From assembly GCA_009809945.1 (NCBI GenBank), contig WTPW01000019.1:614391-678390 (forward strand): a stretch of 64,000 nt of DNA, written 5' to 3'. Source of the stretch: Gigaspora margarita (taxonomy: Eukaryota; Glomeromycota; Glomeromycetes; Diversisporales; Gigasporaceae). Under the pieces are notes generated by a model. That model had not been told where the DNA came from and did not search any database. It saw only the letters and a list, made by a program, of their open reading frames with translations. The position numbers were made by a program, and so were the translations under genes. This document shows, piece by piece, positions 1 to 13,206 of this stretch; position 1 is the first letter of the stretch, and each line of letters opens with the position of its first letter.

Positions 1-709
1 ATTCACAAAATTTTACTAATTGATTCTAACAAAGTGCTCTAAGAAAATTTGTTCAGCAATCAAAAATACATATATTATTTTGATTTATAAAAATAGATGT
101 GATAATTTAGTTTTTAGCAAATTACTATAAAATTTATATGTAATAATCTAACTTTTAGCAAATTTACTTGATTTTAGGGTAGCAAAAACGTCTAAATTCA
201 TGCAGATCAGTTATGACCTCTATGAGAGATGTCCGGGGTCCTGTGAAAGCTTGACACTTGAATCACTTGAATTTGCGCCATTCATGTGTCGATATCATTG
301 TTATTTCATTTTTGTTTAATCTTCCCACGCCCGCATTCGTGCTCCTGCAGATACCCTGCGATCTTCACTCGTGGGCTGGGCAGAGATATATATATCGTGA
401 CTGCATGTGTGACAGGAGGATTGTGTGGCTCCTTTCTTTTTATCACGTGATGTGCCTATTGATGTGCCATTTAGATGATGTCCAAATTTTTTTTTAGCAT
501 ACAGTACTGTACGTATAGTACATGTAGAACTTATTAGTAAAGTTGCTTTAGTGGTTATATTTTAAATTGTTTGTTAATATTAATCTATATTACAATTAAT
601 ATAATATATAATTCTATTTTAATAAATAAATATTTAGGTCATTCGAAGTTAATTATTCAGTTAACACTTCCAAGTTAAATTTAGTCTAGATATTTTTTAG
701 TTGAGGTGC
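1..709. other. AT-rich flank with a small GC-richer island
   Basis: No gene is recognised. Positions about 225-480 are clearly richer in G and C than the rest and stay open on the plus strand for 79 codons (258-497). The translation is Cys- and hydrophobic-rich and resembles no family I know, so I read it as an insertion relic or chance ORF. Confidence 0.4.
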
Positions 710-712
710 TAA

Positions 713-967
713 GGCAAGACCAACTGGATTCGGTGCTTTACATTACCCCATCCCCTCTGGGGGGGAGAGGGTGGTTCACATAGTAAAATTTTAAAAAAAT
801 TTTTTATTTCGAAAATTTTTTTTCCAAATTGTTCCTTGACTATAAAAATTTTCCAAATTATTCCAAAGCCCTATATATATTTATCTAAATTTTTTTTACT
901 ATTAGGGAGAGGGGGGGACTCTGAGGAGGGGGGGTAATGTAAAACATCAAATCCAGTTGGTCTCGCC
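713..967. mobile_element. Tourist-like MITE, family A, copy 1
   Basis: This is a non-autonomous inverted-repeat element with no coding capacity. Its ends are GGCAAGACCAACTGGATT and the matching complement, followed inward by C- and G-rich tracts (TTACATTACCCC on the left, GGGGGGTAATGTAA on the right) and an AT core. It is flanked by TAA at 710-712 and 968-970. A 3-bp TWA duplication is typical of PIF/Harbinger elements, so mobilisation by such a transposase is inferred. A sister copy lies at 1219-1488. Confidence 0.85.
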
Positions 968-1218
968 TAATTAGATCAGATAAATTTGATTCAGCAGTAA
1001 CATTACGTTCCTTTTACAAGAGAGAGGAGCAAAAAAAAAAATTTAATAAATAAAAATTATATATGTACTTATCCAAGAAAAAGACTTCATATGTATATTA
1101 CAATTTTTATCAGCAAATTCTCGTAATCTAGTGATCACATTTGCATCATTTTAAGTATGCTGCTAGTGATATGTAATGATTAAAATGATATTTCAGCATA
1201 CAGTACGTATAGTGCTTA

Positions 1219-1488
1219 GGCGAGACCAACTGGATTCGGTATTTTACATTACCCCCCCTCCCCTCCAGAGGAGGGGGGGAGGGGGGAGAGGGTAGTTCTC
1301 ATAGTAAAATTTTAAAAAAATTTTTTTTTTGAAAAATTTTTTTTCCAAATTTTTCTGTAACTGTAAAAATTTTCCGAAATATCCCAAAGCCCTATATATA
1401 TTTATCTAAATTTTTTTTACTATGAGGGAGAGGGGGAGACTCCGAGGAGGGAGGGTAATGTAAAACACTGAATCCAGTTGGTCTCACC
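1219..1488. mobile_element. Tourist-like MITE, family A, copy 2
   Basis: It has the same termini (GGCGAGACCAACTGGATTC), the same C/G-rich subterminal tracts and the same core (CCCTATATATATTTATC) as the element at 713-967, and is about 15 bases longer. It is flanked by TTA at 1216-1218 and 1489-1491. The two copies lie only 250 bases apart in the same orientation, but their different TSDs (TAA and TTA) make independent insertions more likely than a tandem duplication. Confidence 0.85.
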
Positions 1489-1491
1489 TTA

Positions 1492-4400
1492 TATGCAAAA
1501 TTAAGATTATATAATAATGCTAAATTAGTATCTATATTTTAATTTTTTTAATGTTATTCTATATATAATTAATATAATCTTTAAACCTATTTTAATAAAC
1601 AAATATTTAATATGGCAAATTAGTAATATACTGCATATCTCGTGTTGCATAGCGACATGCTTAGATATTTTAAGTCTTTGCATTTATTAATTTTTGTATA
1701 TTTATTAACTAATATTTATATAAAAAATGTTTAAATCATTATATTTATTTGGTTTTTTTATTGTTTAATTATTTGCAATTATTTATTATTCAAATGCTTT
1801 AGTTATTAATTTTATTTAATTCTTTATTTATTTGATATTTGAATGAGTATAATTATTAAAATAACTTATGTTTAGTATAAAGTTTTGGATTATTAAAAGT
1901 TTGATTTAAATTTATTTTGGAAAAAAATTAATATTGATATTATAAGAATTGCAAGATAATTAATATTTATGTTTTATTTCATGTAGATTTATTGTTTAAA
2001 ATATGGGGTCTTTTCATTGAAAATCAATTTATAGAACACAGTAAATAATATGTTCCATAACTTGATTTTCAAGTCAAAGACCCCATATTTATCATATTTA
2101 TTTATAAAATAAACTGTTGCACTAGTAAGTCATATTTAATGGTTTAAATTTTTAATTTTTAAATATTAATAGATTATAGTTTATAAGATAACATAGTTAT
2201 AGGCAAAAAATTGTTAGATTTGTAATTGATACTGAACCTGATTGTGAGATAATGCATTATGTACAAAATTGAAGACAATTTTGCTATAAAAACTTCCTTT
2301 CTGTTATTATATTTTTTAGTATAAAATGATATATAATTTTATTTTGATTAATATAAATATTAATTTTTAGCAAAAATAGAGTGTTATTTCTGTTGATTAT
2401 TATGGAATCAGCAATTTTTTCATTATTATGTTACTCAATTTATAATTATATATATGCATATATGCAATTGTTATAAAAATTAAAAAATTTCAAGTTCTGC
2501 AAAATATTTAATTAATGAATTACTTATGTTCTAATGCTAGTATTTTATTATACCATTTATAAAATTCTGATAACTTTGGTATATCACTTTCAAAAATATA
2601 AATTTCTATTACAAGTTGTTCTAATAAATTTAAAAGTGACTTAAGTTCATTCCAAAAATTTTTATTATAAATATATACTTTAATTTCATTATCTATTTCA
2701 ATAAAATATTACTAAAAATTTTTATAATAGTAAGACTTAAAGTTAATTAAGTTTTATATACCAAATCTAAATATTTTGCTACTAAATACCAATGAGTTTT
2801 AACAAAAAGTTTTAATAACTTATAATTAGAACCATATTTTCTCTTTGATATTTTTTTAAAATAATATGATTATAAAAAAAATAACAATTTTTTTGTTTAT
2901 TCATAAATAATTTTAGCCCATTCAATCTTCATAATACCACCAATTAAAAGATTTATTCCATGAGCTAAACCTCAAAAAAATATAATTAAATATACTTTTT
3001 TTTAGAATTTTTAAAATGGTTTTCATTACTGATGCATTATTAGTACTAATAGCTAGAAATTTTGTAATATTAATAAACAATATTGCCTTTTAAATTTCAT
3101 TATCAATATTAATTGCATTTTGTTGCAATTTTGTTCAGTAGGTTTTGCAGATATAAATACAGAAATTGGGGTAGTGAATATAATATTAGTCCAATGCTCA
3201 TTATTTAAGTTAGATCTAAATAAAATAATAAAAAAGTTAATCTATTTATTTAATAATTTTTTTTTGTAATTTAAAAATAAATATAATTTTTCATTTTATT
3301 AAAATTAAAATAATAAAAATAATTTTTTAAATATTAAATAAAGTTTATAATTTATTACTATCATATTATAATATATTTTTAATAATTAAAAATCTTAGAT
3401 AAATTATAATATAAAACTAATTATAGTTCTAATTTAATTTTAATTTTAATATTTTCTAAACAATATATATATACAATATTAATTATTTATTTTATATTAC
3501 AGAATATCTAATTTTATATAAATAATAAATAATTAAAAATTCTATTAAATATAAAATTTTTAAACATTGAATAAAATTGTTTAAAAATTTTATATAAATA
3601 AATTATTGGAAAAAACTATTTATACACTACATGTATGTACACAGGTACTAATAAATTAATTTGCAAATCTGCATAACATATAAATTATAGACCAAAATTA
3701 ATAAATATTTTTGTTAAAGCCCGAAGAGTAGTTTCATAAGCAAATTTTTAAGTTATCAATATGTACCCATGTTTATATACTAGTGTACAAATAGTAATTG
3801 TTGCAGATCATAATTTAAAATGAAATCTATATTTTCTACTTAACCTGCTAATCTTCTAAAACCCACTAATACTTGTTTATTATAACTTTTTTTAAAACTA
3901 AACCCTAACCCCTAACTCTAAAAACTGCACTCCAAAAAAATTTAATTTTCAGGATTTTATGCTATAGTTTCATTTTAATCTGGATTTCATTTTAATCTGC
4001 CACAGTAATTGCCTAAATTATTTTATTAAATATACTTATTATCCATCTGTAATTATACAACTATTTTTGCTTTATCTATACTTGATTAAGTAATATTGTT
4101 GAAAGTTTTTTCATTTAGACAATTGGAATGATAGATATCTTTTTAAAAAGTTTAATAGATTTTTAAGCTTAGAAAAAAAAAGTGAAAAACCACATTGAGA
4201 TATAGCTTTTGCAAAATCATTATTACTTAGTTGATCAAAAAATTGAGCAATATTACTATTTTGTTGATTTGATAATTTTAATAGCTGGATAATTGATTAT
4301 TTTTTTGTATATCTAGAAAATTTTCTTGCAAGACAGAAATATTTATATTATAACATATCTTAAACTATTCTTTATATTACACTACTGTGCTTGCATATTC

Positions 4401-4519
4401 AAAAAAAAATAATTGTATTTTGCTCTTTCTTGTGTATATTTATTTATAGTTCCTAACTTTGTAAAATAGGTTTATATTTTACTCAGTTTTGTTATTTGAA
4501 ATAAAAAAATTTTAATAAC
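1492..4519. other. AT-rich intergenic DNA without a recognised gene
   Basis: Apart from the small palindrome at 2001-2088, this stretch holds only AT-rich DNA with many stops in all frames. A short telomere-like CCCTAACCCC run near 3902 is isolated and not significant. Confidence 0.6.
2001..2088. mobile_element. Short palindromic MITE, GGGGTCTTT family
   Basis: An 88-bp imperfect palindrome begins ATATGGGGTCTTT and ends AAAGACCCCATAT. Inside, TGAAAATCAA and TTGATTTTCA pair again. A related element with the same termini lies at 28291-28407, so this is a dispersed family, not a chance hairpin. No TSD is clear because the flanks are also AT-rich. Confidence 0.6.
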
Positions 4520-5062
4520 AATTAAAAATTTTTTTTTTTTTTTATCTTTGGCGAATCTTGCCGTGACTTTATTATAAATCCGTATGCGAACCCCGGAGGG
4601 TATTACATTTTATTAACTAAGTTAACATGTTTTACAGAAAGCCTGACTTCACCCGGTTACTACTAACAGCACCTAGATGCGACCCACCGCAGCGACCCCC
4701 GGAGAGGTCACACACCGAACACCGAACCGGAATTTTACCTAGACGGGTCGGCGACGGCACGAGTTCATGTAGTATCAATGTAAATCCAGACTTAGGCCTC
4801 ATATTACGTCTCGTGACTTCGGTTATTCCAAATCGGGGCCTAGCACGATTTTTTTCACAGCCACCAATTCTCGAAATAATGGCTGCCCAATTAAGTCCAT
4901 CGTACGATGTCCTGGGTCTCTGTCTTCCCACGGTGTTTCAGTTCCCTAATCGGCGCTTTTTTATTTCGCCTTTGGGAGGAATTGAACTGGCAACCTTGCG
5001 ATTTGTATCCTCAGAGCATAACCGCTATGCTATCGGCCCGGAGGACATAATTAAAAATTTTT
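4520..5062 (-). mobile_element. tRNA-headed SINE with poly(A) tail and 14-bp TSD
   Basis: On the minus strand this reads as a complete retroposed element of about 515 bp. Its 5' head (about 5040 down to 4970) has a box A-like TAGCATAGCGG with a perfect GCAT/ATGC D-stem and a box B-like AGTTCAATTCC, the two parts of an RNA polymerase III promoter. The body is far richer in G and C than its surroundings. The 3' end is a run of A (plus-strand T, 4531-4543). The 14-bp sequence AATTAAAAATTTTT occurs at both edges (4520-4533 and 5049-5062), which fits target-primed reverse transcription by a LINE partner. The anticodon arm is degenerate, so this is not a working tRNA gene. The open frames in it (for example 4627-5103) are shadows. 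Confidence 0.88.
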
Positions 5063-7535
5063 ATTATCTAAATTTATTATTATTATACTTAAGTTGTTTC
5101 TAAAGTAGTTGCCTGTCTAAATTAGATACTTTAGACATCTAATATATCACTTATTCTGCTTAATTTTGGTAAGATGCTACTTTATATATCTAAAGTAGCT
5201 ACTTTAGATAGATCACTACATTAGATGCAATATGTACAAGTTTTATTTATCTAACAAAAATGCTTTTTAGAATTATCTGTATAAATCAATTAATGAATTT
5301 GATTAGTCAATTGACACATCAATATTTCTATTGACCCCTTCTAATAAATAATTACTGTAGCCTATCACTAAATGTGCTATCACTTTGTATAAACATGAAA
5401 TAAAATTATTTATTTGTAATTTTAAATTACTTTATTTAAAATATTAATATGTAAAAATGTAGATATGCATTATATGCTCATATTGTATGAGTGATACAAC
5501 TCCAAAATTTTAATTACCTAATTAGATAACATAAATTGCAATGATCCTAGATTATTCTAACATGTGAGCAACTTGAAGAAAATACAAAAAAAATAAAAAA
5601 ATATAAAATACAAGAAAACAATTACTTAATTCTGTTTTGTTGCACTAAATAAATATAATATAAATAAAATTCTGTATATAAAAACTGTTTATTATTACTA
5701 AAGCCTTAACTCTAACAACCTAACTCTAAATTTTTAATTTTATGAACATAGTTTGAATTTCTTTTTGTTTTATATAAATTCCAAAAATAATTCCAGGTAT
5801 GCACATATATATATACATTTTAACTAGTAATGTAATCTGACTATAGTTATCTGAAACATAGTATAAACCATATGACTTGGAACCTTATATGCATATTGAT
5901 CAATATAAAAGATAGACAATAACTTACTTTTACTAGCTACTTGTAGATTCTAGTCTAATCAGCATTCTTGAACCAAATTTTATACAATCTCTTTTTATAC
6001 ATTTATTGTTAAATGATTAGCTATAATTACCTATAACTAATTACTTCAACTCTAATATATACTAAATGATTTTATTCATTTAAATTTGTAAAAGTTATTT
6101 TGATATATTATTACTTGTATAATTAATAATGCAAATATTTTTCATGATTTTTTACTCAATCTATTGAGAGGTTTAAGAATTAAAAAAAAATTAGTATATT
6201 TTATAAATAAAATAGGCATTTTAAAAATCTTATTTGTACATCAAGATTTTAAAGACAAGAATGAAATAGGAGTATTTATAGACTTCTGTTTAAACTTTTT
6301 AACAACAATTTAAAAATGAATATATTATTTATTCTATTAAAATTAGTTTTGCAAACTTTAATTCTGAAAGCCCTCATTACTATAAATTAATAATCAAACC
6401 AGAGATTCTTATTTTTATTTTTTCTATTTATGATTTAAAATACTGTTTAAAAAATCCTATCTATTTTAAAAATGTATCATTTATTTATTAATTTTGAAAC
6501 CCTTAATGCATAAAAATTCAATATACAGAACCAGTAATAAGAAGCAACTAGTTATTCTTATTCATATTCTCAAGAATCATCTATTTATTTTTTTGAAAAA
6601 AATACTTGTTTTTTTATACTCAGTTTGTATCTTTGATATTAGATTAACTAAGTTATTGATAACATTAATAAAATATGTTTGTAAGTCACATAATGTATAT
6701 AGCCAAATTAATAAATTTATAAAATAACTCATAATAAAAAATCTATCAATTCCAATACAAAGTAATTTAACTCTAACTATCTCAACCCTAACTAATTATT
6801 AGAATAGCAAACAACTTTGTTAGCTAAATTTTTTACTAATTTATATAAACTATAATAATTTTGTTTCATACTCAATCTTACTATATATTATCTATTAAGT
6901 AGGTTTGTAACTAAATTTTTATAGTAATTCATACTAGAAATTGTAATAATTCTAATACAAAATAACTTACCTTTTCATTATTGCCAGTTGCTATAGTAAA
7001 CTTTAATATTAAAACTGTAATCTATACTAGCTTATTCTATAATTACATGCTGCATTTCATTGCAATAATGAGTAAATTTTGATGTTCTTAATGCTAATTC
7101 TTTAGCTGTTTGGCTTCTGCAATTTGATCTGATTTTATTTAATTTGATCAAATATTTGAACTCCAATCAAATTCACTTTCAAGATTTTCAGATCACTTCA
7201 AATTCACATTGTTAATATTTGATTTGATTTAAAAATTTATTGATTTAAAAATTTATATTGAAAGTTCAAATTCAATCAAATTTAAATTCAAAATTTCAAA
7301 TTCAAATCTAATTCAAATCCAGAATTTCAAATCAAATCGAATTCAAATAGCCAAAATATTTAATTTAATTTGAATTTGCAAAACCCTATTAGCTATATAA
7401 CTACATCCTGTATTTATTGAATAACATGAGGGTTTTGTGTTAGAATTTATATTGAAATCAGAAATTTCAATTCAAATTAACAATCTAAATCATACATTAT
7501 ATGTTAAGTAAATTTGTAACAGATCTTTTTATAGT
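5063..7535. other. AT-rich intergenic DNA without a recognised gene
   Basis: I see no coding region. At 7125-7380 there is a long run of degenerate ATTTGA/TCAAAT words (AAATTCAAATC, TTTGATTTGATTT), a low-complexity block able to form many small hairpins. Confidence 0.55.
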
Positions 7536-7543
7536 AATTACTG

Positions 7544-7951
7544 TCAGGGATAATGCTAAAATCAGATGATGCTAAAATTTACAGGATCTCTGTATCAACA
7601 GATTTTCTATAATTTCTGAAAATTGTGTAAACAATCAATCTATACTACATTGAATGCTATAACCAGTCAGTATGCCTATATGTGCATAAATCACATTCTT
7701 GATATCTATATATAAAAGACCTTCTAACTGTATNATACAGTTAGAAGGTCTTTTATATATAGATATTAAAAATGCAATTTATGCAGTATATAGACATATA
7801 TTGAATTAACTCACTCTAACTAACCCTATTTGATTGTTTTAATTATATATGTAGATCGATTGTTTATACAATTTTTATAAATTTTATGAAATCCAATGAT
7901 ACAGAAATCATATGGATTTTAGTATCATCCAATTTTAGCATCATCCCCAAC
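7544..7951. mobile_element. hAT-like foldback element with 8-bp TSD
   Basis: A 408-bp inverted-repeat element starts TCAGGGATAATGCTAAAAT and ends with the complement of GGGATGATGCTAAAAT. It is flanked by AATTACTG at 7536-7543 and 7952-7959. Inner arms also pair (AACAATC.ATCT against AGATCGATTGTT). The centre is a 32-base perfect palindrome, 7702-7733 against 7735-7766, around a single N at 7734. An 8-bp TSD is the hAT signature. No ORF is present. A degenerate relative lies at about 10139-10252. Confidence 0.82.
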
Positions 7952-7959
7952 AATTACTG

Positions 7960-10900
7960 ATAGTTCCAATGTAATTAACTCACTTTTTATTGTTACCAAA
8001 ATGATATAAAATTTTTGAATATAATTTTTACAATAGCTTATGATAGAAATAACAATATTCTATACTATCTCTATCTTATTTACTTCATATAATTAGAATA
8101 TTAAACAAAATTTGTAACAACTTTTTTTTGAAGTTATTTTCTAGCACTTTGGCTTACTAGCATTCTTCTAGCCAATAATTAGTATATATCTATTCTTTTC
8201 AATTGACATATCTGAAATATTTATTTATTGCTTTTTATCTTTTTAATTATAATAATCTAATGTTTACTATTTTATTTAATTATATCATATTAAGATTATT
8301 TCAATTAATATAATATATACTATAACACAGACTATTATTTAAAATTTGGCAAAATTAAACTTAATTTAGAGCAAAATTTGAATAACACCTTTGCACTTTA
8401 TTCTGTGAAAATATAATAGTATAAGTATTATTTTTTGAAAATTATTTCAAATTATTGATTTTAAGTTTTGCCCTTATCAAGAGTGCTAGCAGTGCCTTAT
8501 TTATACTTATAGTAAATAAAATTATTTATAATATTGCTTCAAATATTTATAAAATCTAAGATTTTTTTACTTATTTAGCTTACTTCATACTTCTATAATA
8601 TAAAGCATACATGTTTTCATATACAAATTACTATACCATATTTGTACATAATAATTTGCATATGCATTATTTCAAATTTTGCATTTTTTTTAAATTCTTT
8701 TTTAACTCAAATAATGCCTATGTGCATTTCAAAATAATGCATGTTCTAATTATACATATGCTATATAACAAAAGCAGAGTTCTTTTAGTAATAAAAACTG
8801 TCAAAATGATTTGAAATATCATATATGCACATCTTAAAATAATAATATTTTCTCAAAATAATATACAGATGTGTGTTATTATATATAAATACAGAATATT
8901 AGAAACTCTATATGCAATAAAAGACTAATATACCTTTAATCAATTATAAACAATCTGCTCAAGTAATTCATCATACCAGATCCAACTACTATCTCTAGTA
9001 ACTACATACACATATCATTATATATATTTTTAATCTACACTTTAATCATACAAATTAACCTGCACCAATAACTCTTATAACACAAAATTATTACTACATA
9101 TGTCATAAAATCAAAAAATATTGTTATTTATACATACATATATGCTAACTTATATAATAAATATACATGTTATTATCCGTATTTCATAAATATAGAATGT
9201 GCATACTAGAAAAATAATACTAGCTAGTTGTCTATAATAACATTTAGATAATGAATTATTTGAATATAGTATTTATTTGATTTAAGATTTCTGAATTATA
9301 TATTGTATACCAAAGTCTTTCTCTAAATAGATTAACATTATAAATGTTAGATTATTCTACTATATAGCTCACAAAAAATATTTAATTTTGAACTGGTTAA
9401 AAAAACTTATTTATGCTCTATTAAAAACCAGATTACTAATAGCTTTTATAACCTTTATTTTATATAAAAATTTTCTAAACCTGTTACTATTTTGAACTTA
9501 CCAATTAGTGTATCTAAAAATTACAATTATTAATCAACCAATTGGTCTATTTAAGAGTAAGAATGCAATTTTATAATTCATTATCTGAACTTACTTTTAA
9601 AACAGTTCTAAATTATATCCTAAAAGTCTAATCTACATCTAATATAGATTTATTTGCTAGGGCCTCAAATTTTTATACATAATATATTAATATTATATTT
9701 CTTGAAAATAATTTATTCTTCTTTTAATTGTATAAATTCTTTTAATACAATTGTAAATAAACAACCACACATGGGTAAAAATAAATTTAAATACAATATA
9801 ATTAACTTTATATAGTATGATTTTTAAATNAAATAATTTCAAATTTATATCTTTGAATTGTTTTTGTAAATAAGAATAATACCTATGTTATAACCCAAAT
9901 CATCTGATTTGTTATTATATAATTTGAAGACTAATTTCATTTTTTCAAACAGTATTTACTAAATAATGTTGCTTTGTACAATATAGAATTTGATTAGCAA
10001 TTTTTCTTATATAGCAACAAAAATAATCCTATACATAACATAACCCTAATACATCTGCTTATTATCTAAAACCATGACCAAAACCTATAAAACTCAACAT
10101 CTTTAATACAATTAATTATTACAAAAATAAAGTATAAATAATGCTAAAATCATATAAGCATAAAATTACTGCATCTATTGGTTAAGTTAGAGTAATCAGC
10201 TAATGGTGTTTTCAATTTTATGATCAATGCAATTTTAGCGACATCCCTGATAATAAATATTTGTAATATATACTAATTCAATTTTATAAATTTCCTTAAT
10301 AAACAATGCTAAGCTGCTTCTATATTTCTATTAGCAAGAACAATAATTATAACCAACTTTTTTTATTATTAGTTATATATCTTCTATACTTCACTATAAA
10401 TAGTCATATTCCTTATATGATTATAATTATGGTAACAAATCTTTAATGCAATTCCTGCTATATAAAAACCTTCAATTGCATATAAATTAATAAATAATTA
10501 TACAAGCCAAAAAAAAATAAAATAGAAAAAGAAAAAGCAATGCAAATATTCATGATTTTAACTTGTACTTATATATATGCAATTGTTGTATCACATTTCA
10601 GTGCATCATAAAATAAATCAAAAATCTAATCTATTCTGTTATTATTAAATCAATAGACCGTGTTAACTATTTATAATAAATAATCACTACTAAAATATAG
10701 CAAAGATTAGTTTAATCAGCTTTTTCTTATATAGCAAATTGAATTACTCTATTTCTTATACAGCTAATTTAATTAACAATACCAAATCTGTATATTATTC
10801 ATTCAAATTAACCATTATCTGGTCTTCCGTTCCTGGTTTTGCGTGACAACGTCGCGCAGCTATCTAGTACTGTAGAGGCAATAGTAGTCGATGTCTGTGT

Positions 10901-11160
10901 GTCCGCAAATTACGAATTTTGATTGGCTAGATCAGGTGTAACGTAAAAAACAACAATCAAAACAATCCAACTGATGCTTATTGGCTTATATTTGGTCCTT
11001 CTGACTCTAAATGGTTTCCATTTCCTAGTAAAATATTGTATATCTAATAAAATCCAAAGAAAAAATATTTTTAGTAAATTAATTTTGATTTAAAAATACT
11101 ATATACTATAGTAAAAATTAAATAACTTTAAAAAAGTTTGATTTTTAACTGTTAAATATT
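7960..11160. other. AT-rich intergenic DNA with one degenerate MITE relic
   Basis: No gene is recognised. At about 10139-10252 the words AATGCTAAAATC and CAATTTTAGC...CATCCCTG are a decayed copy of the termini of the 7544-7951 element. At 10825-10960 a GC-richer patch contains GATCAGGTGTAACGT, a motif also found inside the element at 22782-23152. Imperfect inverted words AGATAATGAATTA (9245) and TAATTCATTATCT (9575) suggest one more relic. Confidence 0.5.
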
Positions 11161-11171
11161 GTATATTATAT

Positions 11172-11401
11172 GAGTGTTGCCAAGAGAAAAGGGCACCTCC
11201 GTTTTTTATCCGATTCAGCCCTTCTGATCAACGACACATCAATAACGAACCCCTGAAAATTATCATAATATCATAGATTTAATCTATGGTGTCAAGATAA
11301 TTTTCGGGGTTTGTTATATAATTTAAAGCCCGATAAGTCGTCAATCAGAAGGGCTGATTCAGATAAAAAACGGAGTGTGCCTTTTTCCCTTGGCAGCGCT
11401 C
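11172..11401. mobile_element. 230-bp MITE with long terminal inverted repeats
   Basis: The left arm GAGTGTTGCCAAG...CGTTTTTTATC...GCCCTTCTGA is answered by TCAGAAGGGC...GATAAAAAACG...CTTGGCAGCGCTC at the right, giving roughly 55-bp arms. A second inner pair brackets the centre (ACCCCTGAAAATTATC against GATAATTTTCGGGGT). The flanks are AT runs, so the TSD cannot be fixed. There is no ORF. Confidence 0.75.
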
Positions 11402-11532
11402 ATATACAAAAAATAACAAAAAATGCATAGAATGTTTAACCAATATGTAAATTCTTGTCCAATACATAAACACCAATTACCTGAGAAATAGTAAAACTCA
11501 ATAATACGTTACAATAAAAATAAAAAATATAA

Positions 11533-11882
11533 GGGTGGAAAGGGGTAAATTAACGAATTTGGATATCTCGTGGTCTAATGATCAGAATCGAATAACTTTT
11601 ATACCATTCGATTCGTCTTGATGAGAAGAATCGAATGGTACAAAGTTTGCCCGATTCTGATCAATGGATTACAAGAAATCATTGATTATTTTCCAGTAAT
11701 CAAAATTCCATTTTTGTGCAGCATATAATCGATAATATATCGTGATTCAGTGATCAGAGTCGAATGATTTTTATACCATTCGATTAATCTCGATGAAACG
11801 AATCGAATGGTATAAACATCATCCGATTCTGATCACTGAGATATCAAGATATCATCAATTCGTCAAATTACCATTACCTCTT
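11533..11882. mobile_element. MITE carrying two internal hairpin modules
   Basis: The outer arms contain TAAATTAACGAATT on the left and AATTCGTCAAATTA on the right, probably flanked by TAA at 11530-11532 and 11883-11885. Inside are two similar hairpin modules, each with ACCATTCGATT...GAATCGAATGGT at the core and GATCAGA/TCTGATCA words outside it (about 11579-11668 and 11748-11842). The same module architecture occurs in the elements at 39838 and 47412. No coding region is present. Confidence 0.7.
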
Positions 11883-12755
11883 TAAAATTTAAACTTTTTT
11901 GATACGATGTAGAATCCCATTTAATGTCACTTTAAAAAAAGATATTATATATTATTAATTTTATATAAAATAATTCTAAATCATGTATAAAGTTTAATAT
12001 AAAAAATAAAAAAAATTTTAATATTAAAATAAATAAGTTTTTATATTAGTTAAAATAATAATTATTTTTTCTACTTTATACATATAAATTATTATATAAT
12101 AACGAAATAAAATTTTATATACAATTAAAGTACGATCTATTTGTTTTTCAACTTTATAAAATTAAACTTTAAAATATGGTTGATTGGTTTAAAATTCCTT
12201 AAATTTCAATATTCTACGGTTTTCTTTTTTTTTTTTTTTTAATAACCTTTACGTTATTGATTATCGATAGCTTCCAAATTCTAACTAAAGTAATTGAAAA
12301 GTTCCAAAATTCTGAAGGATAAGACATGATATCATTGTGTTACTAAACAAAATATGATTGGTTTGCCGAATGTTCAAATACATATAAACCAAAAATCTTA
12401 ATAACCGTTAATAATAATGTAAATGGACAACCACTTAATACGATGTATATACAGTAATCAGACTGTAGTTTTCTAATTTAGAAGCATAGAGAAGAAAGTT
12501 TTCTGAAAGCCGCATCAATTTATTTATTACAATCATATAAATGGGCTCTTCTCGTAAATGTAAATTATAGAGCATTAGAAATCACAATACGGACGACAAT
12601 TTTTAAATATAATATCTCGTGACTTTATTATCGTTGTTTTATTGGTTTGATTGCGCACGAAGAAAATCTTTGCTGATTTAATTTAAGAACGTTTAACGTT
12701 TTTTAAAATAAACATTTAATTATATAAATTGCATTAGTAAATTAGGAGTACAGTA

Positions 12756-12832
12756 TATTACTGTATTACTGTATTACTGTATTACTGTATTACTGTATTA
12801 CTGTATTACTGTATTACTGTATTACTGTATTA
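12756..12832. repeat. Tandem repeat, 9-bp unit TATTACTGT, about 8.5 copies
   Basis: The unit TATTACTGT repeats without visible mismatches, which suggests recent slippage and probable length polymorphism between isolates. Confidence 0.95.
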
Positions 12833-13146
12833 ATTTTGTATACTAACCTCATTTGATAAAAATTGATAAAATTAGAAACCAATCCATATCATCGATCATT
12901 TTTCGTAAAGCATAAGAAAATAGACATTTTAATTATTTTGATGTTTGTCAAACAAATAATAACCAAATAACATATAACACAGAGTTTATTAAATGCGCGC
13001 GCACACTTAACATTAACATGAATAACGATCATTGCGTGTAATTTCATCATAATTCTTTGTGATAATAATCCGTTTACTAAAGACAAGCAATAATGCTTGA
13101 TTATAAGTCTTCAAGAAAAGTCAATGGTTATATGAACTTTGTTCAA

Positions 13147-13206
13147 TAGTTATTGATATTATTGATATTATTTGATATTATTTGATATTATTTGATATTA
13201 TTGATA
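13147..13206. repeat. Short tandem repeat, TTATTTGATA-type
   Basis: Units TTATTGATA and TTATTTGATA, 9 to 10 bases long, alternate about six times. Confidence 0.85.

Noticed and set aside
4970..5046. Functional tRNA gene
   Set aside because: Box A and box B are present, but the anticodon and T stems do not pair properly and the sequence continues into a SINE body.
4627..5103. 158-codon plus-strand frame
   Set aside because: It is the opposite strand of a SINE and runs into its tRNA-like head and target site; GC-rich SINE sequence keeps frames open by chance.
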